From positions 37,870,479 through 37,934,478 of the forward strand of contig OZ025243.1 in assembly GCA_964019155.1 (NCBI GenBank): 64,000 bases of DNA, written 5' to 3'. This document shows positions 13,717 to 25,700 of this stretch, in pieces. The notes beneath the pieces were generated by a model. The model saw only the letters and a program-made list of their open reading frames with translations. It was not told the DNA's origin and ran no database searches. This DNA comes from Osedax fenrisi. Taxonomy: Eukaryota > Annelida > Polychaeta > Sabellida > Siboglinidae. The first letter of the stretch is position 1, and every line of letters begins with the position of its first letter. The translations under genes were made by a program, and so were the position numbers.

Positions 13717-16700
13717 GTACACTATATATGTCATATATAATATATGTGATATAACTTATATTTAGCATACATACATTTGACAGTGTAACATTATATAAAA
13801 TATATATGATATGTTCTTTATAAATTATGACAATTGATAGTAATAAAGATCAATTAATTCATTTTATTAATATGAATTACATATCTCTACCTAAAGCACA
13901 TGCCACACGAAACATTACCTAGGATAGCGAGAGTTTATTAATCTAGAAACTTTATTTAGTTTTTCGTGTGTACAATTTTATTTCTTTAGTAAATAAATAT
14001 CATAGTGTGCAATTTAAATTATTCACATACATTTTGTACACATGAAATTCTATATTAACTATCAGTGAATAGGCACACGATGTTATGTTATTTGTACCTA
14101 TATACCAACAATAATAGAGAACCCCAGTGTTTGTGTGATCATGTCAGAGGTAATGTTTATTTGTTTACATAAGTATCCTCGACTATATCGCGTGAATTCA
14201 GAAATAGAATCGTCGCCGAAAGTATAGCTGTCACACGATAGGTATAATATCACCGCTGATATCTCCAGTGATATCTTCATTACACTTTAGTGGTGGTGTG
14301 GCATAAGCTTTACGCAATAATCAGTTATCTCGTGCGGTGCGATGGTTTCTTGAGCGACGTAAATGTGTCTACTATTTATAAACAATTATCATTAAATTAA
14401 CAACAGATCACTGGTATCCCTTTGTACAGATGTAGTAGTAGTAGTAGTAGTAATAGTATTTATCTATACACAAAGATTAATATAACATTCTACAATGTGT
14501 TTTACTGTTTGTCGAACAGTTTACAGGTATGCGTGCTGAATATCATTAACGAAGACGTCACTACCTCCTCACTACCTCCTCACTACCTCCTCACTACTTC
14601 CTCACTACCTCCTCACTACCTCCTCACTACCTCCTCACTACCTCCTCACTACCTCCTCCTCCCACCAGGTGGCAGTGAACGTCGGCAAGCCCATCATGCA
14701 CATGGACTGGATCCTGAAGACCTGGGAGGAGAACCAGAACGTCGCCACCACTACTAGCGCCACCTGCGACGAGATGATGAAGTACAAGTTGGCACCGTTC
14801 CAATTCTGCGTGCTCGCTTTCGTCGGTTTCAAGCGAGACGAGCAGAATCACATGGAGGATGTCACCGTATCCAACGGTAACTAACGCCGACGACCCTTAT
14901 CTAACCGCCCCCGCGCCCCGCCCCCTTAATCTCCACTCACCACCCTCGTTAAGATGGTCTCAAGAAGGGTTACTATTTAATTGCGTATTTACTTTTTTGA
15001 ATTTGTTATACTTTCGTTAAAACTTTACATTCACCGATGATGATGCGACTCATTATTAACGCACGCGCCTCTCACCAGGGGGATGCTGCGCTGACGAAGG
15101 TTCTCCGACCTTGACCCATCTCGTAGTCAATGAGAACACGCAGTCTGTGATCTCTGATGAGGTGCTGAAGTCCAAAACTCTAGTGGTGATGTCTCAGGTT
15201 ACCAGTTGTAGCACCACCAGTAGCATCACCAGTGGCAGCACCAGTAGCACCATCAGTAGCAGTAATATCTGTAACATCGTCATCACCATCATCATCAGTA
15301 TCATCTTTATCTCCGTACAGCTATGTTGACATTAGTATCAGCATCATCACTGTGTATAGATCAGTGTGTATGTTTATACCTCAATACTACATCTGTATCT
15401 GAAACACAGTATCATCTACCTCATCATACATTATTGTAATCATAGTTCCACTACACCTACTACACCTACTACACCTACTACACCCACTACACCTACTACA
15501 CCCACTACACCTACTACACTTACTACACCCACTACACCTACTACACCTACTAAACCCACTACACCTACTATACACAGTGGTTCTGGTCTAGTATTCAAAT
15601 GAACGCCTCAGCTGATGAAACCATGTATCCATTCATTAAGGTTATCTACCTTATCTCTATACTTGAATGTATGTATGTATTACATTCCCTTTAGTTAATT
15701 TTATAACGAAATGATTCATTTTATAATATTAATAGTACTATTTCATTATAATAATGTAACACTTAATTATAACTACTAACTTAATTATTGGTAAATACTT
15801 AATATCCATCACTATGACCAAATTACAATAATAATCCCCCACAGAGCTCATTCCCTCTGCTGCTATAACCCAATAAACCCCCCCATAACCCCTTCCCTCC
15901 GCAGCTATTACCACTATAACCCCCCATAGCCCCTTCCTTCCGCTGCTATCACCCCCCTCCCCCCCATAGCCCCTATCCTCGACCACTACCCCCAACTCGG
16001 TGCTGAGCGCCTCAAAGTCCCGCAAGCGCCGCCGCCTCAAGGAGAACCTCGCGCAGCTGGCTCAAGATGGAGAGGTCAACACCCCCCTGTTTAAACACAC
16101 CCCCGATAACCTTCAAGAGAGTAGTCGCAAGTCTTTGGGAGCCTCTTTCCTTGACTACACGGGAGATCTATCCGCCGCTACCCCTACGCTTGGTTTGTAC
16201 CCTCTAGTAGTGATGTAATCCTGGTAGTTATGATGTAATCATGGTAGGTATGATGTAATCCTGGTGGTTATGATGTAATCCTGGTAGTTATGATATAATC
16301 CTGGTGGTTATGATGTAATCCTGGTAGTTATGATGTAATCCTGGTAGTAGTGATGTGATCCTGGTATTTATGATGTAATACTGGTAGTACATATTGTACA
16401 GTGTATGATTCATGTACAATCCATATGCAGTGTACAAATACAAACTACCGCCACCATCACCGCCACCATCACCGCCACCACTACCGCTACCGTTACACAG
16501 GTACCCCCGGCAGTATGTCCTCATCTCCCGTTATCATCGAGACCCCGCACTCCGTTAAGGACTTAGCTTCCATGTCCTTCCGGCTTCGCATCGTCCACGA
16601 ACTGTTTCAGACGGAGAACAATTACGTAGGCATTCTGCACACGATACTAAAGGTTAGCCACGCCCCTCCTAGCCACGCCCACTCCTAGCCACGCCCACTA

Positions 16701-19700
16701 ACTATAGACTCTAGTTAACAACGTAAGCATTCTGCACACGATACTAAAGGTTAGCCACGCCCCTCCTAGCCACGCCCCTAATGTCGTAACTGTAATATAT
16801 AATAGAAGAGTTTCCCCATATTCCCCATATATCATGTTTAGTATCAACATAAGGTATACATGTATTCAGCCCCTTGTCTCCCTCTCTGCTATATCATACC
16901 CCACCCCCCGTATCACTACGCCTTATAGTAACCACCCCCTCCCCTGATGAACAGACATTTAAAGAGGAAATAGAGAAGCCCGAACAGATAGGGGGCGCTA
17001 TTCTAGACTCGCAGATGAGCAACATAATCTTTGGTAAAGTTCCGGCTATCTATCAGACTCACATTAAGATTCGTAACGAGCTTAATGACATTCTGAAGGC
17101 GGGCTGGAAGGAGGAGTGCAGTATAGGGGATATCTTCCTTAGACAGGTGCTTACTGCATTAGTTATATTTATACGTGTGTATGTGTATGTATATATTAAC
17201 ATAGTTATATAATTACTATATTATATTCTATATTTAACGATATATGTTAAATATTATTTTTTAATATTATTTATTTAATAATATTTATTCTAATTATAAT
17301 AATGTTTATTAATAAAAATACAGAATTTATTATATATATTTATTTTATTATGAATATTTCACAAATAAAATCTTATATACGAAGGTCTTTGTGAGGCCTA
17401 ATTTTATTCGAAACAATTTAAAATTATATACTATTTCCGATACCTTAATATAATTAATAATATAGAGGATTACATTTATAATTGAATAGGGATATACAGT
17501 AATGTAATAGTTAAATATTGATTACTAGAAATAAATATCTAAACTAGAGAAACTTTTAACCATATATTTTAGCATTTTCATTACATATAATTTATAATCA
17601 TATTCATATTGTGCTCAATTATACATATCATAGGATCTAGCATAAATCTTTATTACCACCGCTAATGGGTGAAGTAAAAATATAGAGTGTGACCACATTC
17701 TCTCCACCCCTACCTACTAGATTAACACCCTCACTAACACCCTAGTCTGACGCCCTAATGAAGTGTTACCCTCCCTTCATCAACTACTTCAGCAACATCA
17801 AGGAAGCTATACACAAATGCGATCAAACCATCCCCCGATTCCATGCCTTCCAGAAGGTTTGCTCACTATCATCACATGTTTCTCTCTCATTCATATCCTG
17901 CGTATGATCAGGCTCGTGTATATAATCGCTGACAACTGAGATTGTACTACAACATCTAAATATTAAGTAAATCATCTAAATATTATACGCAATATATAAT
18001 TGTTATAATTCTTATATAATTGTGTATAAATAAATGATCGGCTCTCGTTAAAACCATGGATGCCTTAACATGAGAGCGGCTTCGAAGGGACATTAGAGCC
18101 ATATATGGTTATAAGTGAAAACTTCATCTAAGTTCCTGGATGGGATGAAAAGACTCCACCAAATAACAATAACAATAGTAGTTGAGTTATATTTCAACTG
18201 TCTTTGAATAATTTCATATTTTAATTCATCATAAGTTAATCATTAAGTAATCAATCTGAACATTAATGAACGCTAGCTAACGATATTAGACTGGTGCACG
18301 TGTACTGGGCCTCAGGGCAATGCTCTGTAAGCATGCGTTACATGCGTTAGTTCTCACCTAGGTTTGCATGACCAGACCCGAATGTGGCAGACAATCCCTA
18401 ACAGAACTGATGATACGACCCGTACAAAGACTGCCCAGCATTCTGCTCATACTTAAAGGTCAATGCAACTCTATAATGTATATATATATGTGTAATATAA
18501 TTCTCTTGAATTTATTTTAAATAGTACATTTATTTATCTAAAATATCATTTATATTATGCATATTTTTATACAAATTAATTACTATCATAATAATTATTA
18601 TAATTAAATCCTATTATAACCCATAAAATATAAATAGATTTCAACAATAGACTAAACTTGCATCATCTTAATTGTATTCATTTACGTAGTGTTTTAGCTG
18701 CAACAATTCACACGCACAAAGTATGTAACATACAGCGTATTTCTAACTCACAGAGTTTACAAGAACATTATAATTATCATATTATTACTGACAATATTTT
18801 ACAAAAATATAATTATCAATAAGAATGATTTAAGCTTATACAATTATATATTTTCTTAATTTATCATTTATATATATTTATTTATATATTATTAATATTA
18901 TTTATATTTATATTTATAATATATATACATATTATAATTTTTACTGGCCGATTCAACATTAACCGATATAATTTATTTTATATTTAATAATATATATATT
19001 AGATAAATATATGTATATAGATTTAATTAAAACGTAATATTCTTATCAATAAATATACTGATTATTAAAATATCATAGTCTACAATCTAGAATTAAACTC
19101 AAATCCAGGTCATATTTATATAAATATATATATATGAGTGTAATTTCTATTATGTTACTCTTCATGATACACTATCGACTGATTCATTTTATTACAATTC
19201 TCATAAAAATATAAACTGAGTATTGAGTATTTAATAATATATTTAATATAATATTGAGAGACTAGATTTCACTATAATACAATTAATCATAGATCACTCT
19301 TATGTATATTCTATTACGTATATATTTAATACATTCATAATATATTTAAAATATTTGATAATCCTTGAATTTTAACTTAAAAATCTCTTTAAAGATATTC
19401 TATTCCGACGCATACTGTTGCAATCATGTGACCTTGATAATGCGTACACACAGTATGTCAGATATTATATTAACAAACTTTCTAAAAAGGGGTTTCACAC
19501 CAACACGAATGCAATTATTAACTCTAATTATTAGAGCTTAAAGTTTAACTCTAATATTTAAATCTCCGTAAAAGGTGTTTTACACTTAATTATTAGAGTT
19601 AATAATTGTGTTCGAGTAGGTGTGAAACTCCTTTTACACACTATAAACATAACTTAGGTATATGAGACATGCGTCAAAACGGGCAATACGTAAAGCCCAC

Positions 19701-22700
19701 TTTTACACTGTACTCACGCCCATATATATGTATATATAATATCAGAGCAAGTTTAAATATTAAGTTTGCCTTAAAGATGCAATAATTTGATAATATAATT
19801 ACATGAGGTATAATGGTAATATGCAGTACATATATTAAATAACATCTATATATATCAATTTATTATATATATATACATATATATATATATATGTATATAT
19901 GTATATATAATAGTAAGACATTAATAATCAGTAAACTGTTTAGGTATGTAGTGCGTGTAGCCTACCAATACGTGACCTCTCTCTCCTTCGCTTACAGAAA
20001 TGCTCAAGAGAACGGAGCCCTCTAATCCGGACAACAAACGTCTTGACAAGGCTATCGAATCATTGGACGACGTCACGCTGCACATCAACGAAGACAAGCG
20101 CAAGTGTGAAGGTCACCAGGAGATGTTCGATATCGTCAACGACATTGAGAACTGCCCGGTTTGAACACGGCCCCCCCCACCCACCCCTCTCATCTCGAAT
20201 CGGTTTTAATTGAATTATTTCAAATACACTAATAATAACACTTGGCAAATTAATCAACTATATTAGCACAATTAAACTACATGATGTTATTCCCCCATCA
20301 CACAACCTATCATGTTCTGTGTCATCCTCCTGATCCCACTCCCCTCCCCACCCTCCTCTTCCCATTTGTAGCTTATCCTTTCCCCACCTCTCTCATCACA
20401 ACCTCCTCCTCATCCCCCTCCCCCTCCTCACCCCCTCCTATCTCATCCCCCTCCTCATCCCCATCACCCTCATCACCCCCTCCTCCCCCCCTCTCTCATC
20501 CCCCCGCCTCACCCCCTCACCCCCCCCCCACTCTCCTCATCACTCCCCCTCACCCCATCCCCCCCATCGCAGCCTATCCTACTGTCGTCGCATAGATCGT
20601 TCATCACACGTATAGATGTCATAGAGCTAACGGATGAACTAAGCGGTAGAGGTCACCCCCTTAGTCTGTTTGTGTTCAATGACTGTCTTGCTGTTAGTAA
20701 TACCCCACCCCCCTACACCCCCTTAGTCTGTTTGTGTTCAACGACTGTCTTGCTGTTAGTAATACCCCACCCCCACCCCCTGGTGTGTGTATACGTAGTC
20801 GATATCATCACTATAAATAGAGTTTATCTAAGAGTTATTTAATATTAATCTACTAGAATAAACAGAGATCTATAAATAGATAGTTTTTAAACAAATAACC
20901 CTCGATAGAAGTAATTGTGATCACTAACATATGAAAGCTGCATAAATATCATATTTAGTAATCAATATAGTAAACATTGTAAATACTTAATTGCATCCCT
21001 TTAACCAATTTGCATATTACGTGAACAATGTTAAACCCATCGCTCTGATTACATAACTGCATGTTTAGTACTGTAATGATTACATAACACACTGCTGATG
21101 ATGTAACACACACTTGCGCTCGTAGTACTGTAAGAGAAGAACTAAGAACCTGAAGAACACGTCCACTAGAAACATAGGCTCCAAGTCTCATCTGCACAAA
21201 CCCTTCAAACACATTGAGGTGCTGCAACTGTCCAGTGTTAAGCGTATAGTGGATGTGCAGAGTAATGGTCAGTTTATAGTATAGTGGTTGGTGTTGGTGT
21301 GTATGGGGGTGTGCGTGTGTGCATGTGTGTGTATTTGTGTATACATGTGTGTGGGGAGTGCATGTTTATACATTTATGTATGTTAGTGTGTGTATGTATA
21401 TATAGGGGTTTGAGTATGTATGTATAAATGTATAAGAGTATATGTATGTGTGTGTTTTAAGTTATCATACCCATCCACTATTCATACATCTCTTGCCATA
21501 CATCTCACACTATAGAATATCTCTATTGAACACAGCACACTTGTGTTCAACTGGTGACAATGTCATGTGATGATGTTAGTAGTTCACTGATATCACTTAG
21601 TGTTGCATGATTGGGTATTGTTAATGTTATAATGTGTCTATCTCCTGTCAATCACTACCTTCATTTGTATCCTTAGCTGTCAATCATTTTCATTAGCTGT
21701 CAATATTCTCATTAGCTGTCAATCATTATCCTTAGCTGTCAATCATTCTCATTAGCTGTCAACCATTCTCATTAACTGACAATCATTCTCATTAGCTGTC
21801 AATCATTCTTATTAGCTGTCAATCATTCTCATTAGCTGTCAATCATTCTCATTATCTGTCAATCATTCTCATTATCTGTCAATACCAAACTTCTATGACT
21901 GTATATCATATGATACCATGTTAATGTCTACTGTGTATTAAGCTATCAACTACAGACACTACCTATAACTACGATTAATGTGTCTGTACATCCCCTCCCG
22001 CCCCCACAGATTCTACGAATGTGTTTGCCCTTGTGGTGAAGACACTTGACCTCTGTGACGAGAGAAGACACGCCTTCAGTGTTAACGACGACACCATTAA
22101 ACTCGACTTCCTGATCGCGCTCAGTCGAACTGTCTGCGATAGTCTTTGTAGGCCGGACTACGTTAGTGTATGGCTGGTACTGTAGGTGGCAGTAGTAGTA
22201 GTGGTAGTAAGGTTGCTACGATTGTTGATGATTATATGTTACTTAATTGTTTTCCATAATGTGATATATTATTGTGCTATATTATAAATTAATAGTATAT
22301 ATATATATATATATATATATATAACATATTATATTTTATATGCAATTCTATATTAAATAATTTAATAATATAGAAAAAGTTATTGAACTCTTTAAATTAT
22401 TTCACATTATAGATGGAAAAATATTATTTATAAATGTTCATATTATCTAGTTTTAAATAACTGTATTTCTAATAATGCTAAACAAACAATTTTATTTATA
22501 TATTATTTAGGTTCAATAAGTTATAAATGCGTTTTAAATAACATCAATATAAATGTAGCTTATATTTTATAATGAAAATAATCATTATTTTTATGATTCA
22601 GTTACATGTAAAAGATACAAAAAAGACTACTTTTGAAAAATCAAATCACTTAGTAATATTTATTAAAATTATTTAATTTTTTCTATTATTATAGTAATTA

Positions 22701-25700
22701 ATCTGATACTTGTAGTAGACATGTTTTTTTTAATTTTCTATATGGTATACATATAATTTTAGACGACCAAAAAAATATCAACAAAAATCGAAAAAAAATG
22801 ACTAATATATTATTTTTTAAATAATTATATATACTTAACTATATAAATGAGACGTCCACCACAAGGCTACATATATTATGAATATAGTGTGAAAAAAATA
22901 AAATAAAATAAAATAATGCATTATAACAAAAGTAATTAGAATTATAATGAACAAACTTGCCAATTATAATTATTTTGTGTAAATCAAGTTTAAAGTTTTC
23001 ATAAATAAATTGTATTGATATTTTAAATAAATAAGATTTTTGATATATGTTATTACATTTTATTGATATATATATATAAAATATATACAAAGTAATGCAT
23101 TAGTGTGTATGATATGCATATTGAGTATAAATTGTATAATTTATATAATATATATTAATAATAAACATTCATAAAATAATATAAAATCATTACAAATATA
23201 TAAGAAAAATCCGGGATACATACATTATAGACAATAATAAAATGAAAATATATAACTAAATATATAGAAGAACGCTACCTGTCATAATTTCAATATTTCA
23301 TAACAAAAGCGCCACCTATATACTAATACATCATATAATAATCTTTAATTCAGTCTTTAAATTTTTAAATTTGATCATATAACCTCGTAAAAATATGCAT
23401 TTTACGAAGGTTACGAATAAAGTATGTTAAATTTAATAATTATAAAATATGTATTGTATTTACTTTTTATAGGTGTTTTAAAATACTTCTTTTTATATCT
23501 TTTATTTTACGTAAACACACCATTTTGGTACCATTTTAAAGATAATATTTCAAATTTTATAAATAAATCAAAATAAAAAAATACAAGAATTCTTTTTTTC
23601 GTTATTTTTACTAGTGCACCGTTCCCTAAACAATAAATATCTATAATTAAAGTTATGATCAATATGAGTAAATTATAGACGCTTTCATTTATTTAATTGG
23701 AATACAATGATATGATTGAGTACATCATTAACATTAGTAAAGTCAGTAAACACTCAGTGCCATTGTGTGTATATGTACATAGTATTACTGTTGGCATGTG
23801 TTCAATGTTTTAGAAAGTTTTGTATTTTTAAATATATATAATTGCAAGCATACAAATTGGATAAATACAAATATATAATATATTTAAAAAATATTATATA
23901 TAATAATGCTACCTATCTTTTGTTGAAAATATTGATAAATTTAAATATTGTTTATACATATTTTTAAACTATATAAACATTCAATAACACATTGCTGAGT
24001 GGTACCGTGTTAAGATGATACCACACACACCCCCACACCTACACCCACACCCACACACCTACACACCCTCACACATCCACACCCACACACCACTGCAGGA
24101 GAAACTACTAACCACAGTAGACGCCAGCACTCTGAACATAGACACCAGTGATGTCAGCACCTGGAACATCTCTAAAGTCGCTAACAAGTTGTTATTACCT
24201 CTACTATCTAGTGATAGGGGGCGCTATGGGTTATCATTATCTGTGTTAGCAATGCTAACTGATGTGCATATGATATAGAACGAAGGAACATATCTACCCC
24301 TGATCACTGTAATACGCATTGTTTGCAATGTACTGGTGTGAATATTATCTCTGGGGCATTATTTAGCTTTTAAATATTAATTAGCTACATTTTCTGATGG
24401 TAGATACAAATATGACAAATAATTAATGCAATCTAATGTATATTTCTATTTGGGAGTTTTCCTTTGGATTTAAAAAACTACTTTTCAATATTTCTACTTC
24501 ATTAATTTAAGAAATGTAATTAGATATAAATTTAACTTTTATTTCATATATATTTGATAGACATCTAATATACTGGTCTTAACGGATATTCATGAAATCA
24601 GCCTTAATATCTGGACCCCATGTTTATTGTGAATGTAACTTTAATTATACCAAGGACAGAACATTACTTATCATAACATTATCTCTCGATTATGTATCAA
24701 TATTTTTAATATAGAATATATTTGAATCATTTTATCTACACTCTAACATTAGATCACCCTCCCCTCCCCTCCCCTCCACCCTCGCCTCATCCTCCCCTAC
24801 CATCATTAACTCAGATTCAGTAGAAGAGTTTCGAGAGCCTTCTCCCTAACCAAGACACCTAGCTCCACTTCAACTCTGACCCCGTCCAAGTCGAGTACCG
24901 TGTCGATGAGACCCTCTCTGACACCGTCGTACGATCGTAGCCGTATTCACAGCGTTCATGAACTCATGGTCGGTACTGACCACAGCACCGGTGTTTCACT
25001 GACCACAGTGGTGTTTCACTGACCACAACGGTGTTACTTATTGACCGCACTTAAGTAGACAATTATTTAAGGGGGTTGGCGGTCTTTTGTTTAGATTTCA
25101 ATATAATTAGTTAGGACATTTTTTTTTTTTAAATTTCAAAATCTCACGAAATAATTAAGTTTTTCACATAATTTAAAATGCATAACATTAAGATATATTG
25201 TATTAATTGTCCTATGGAATTTTTAAATAATTTGAATATTAGTTTTGAAATATCAGCATTTTAAAAAAGAAAAAATGTATCAAAATTAAATATTTATTTT
25301 TTAAATTTAATTATTAATTATTTATCAACTCTATATCTAATCACAAATATTTTCTATAGATACAATATACATATAATACTAAACATACTGTGAAAATTTG
25401 ACTAAGTTTAGTTAATTATTTACTGAGAAATAGCAATTTTCATTAAAAAAAACAAATATTCTTGAGAAAATTAATGTTAAAAATTAACTATATTATTTAT
25501 CTGCTTTTTGACTTTTATTATTATAGTAAAAGTTGTTTTAGCTAATTCTTACAATTTAAATATTATATGTATGTAACTTGTATAAGTTGTCATTATTTTG
25601 TCATAAATTGCATCTAGATTAATTGTTGAAAAACAGTTTTATAATATATGTAAACAGTCATTTTTGCGCTATTTTTGTAATCATTATTTTATTAGAAATA

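Noticed and set aside
15366..15602. Thr-Pro repeat protein and its antisense Cys-Ser repeat
   Set aside because: These are frames through the CTACACCTA minisatellite in ECT2 intron 7.
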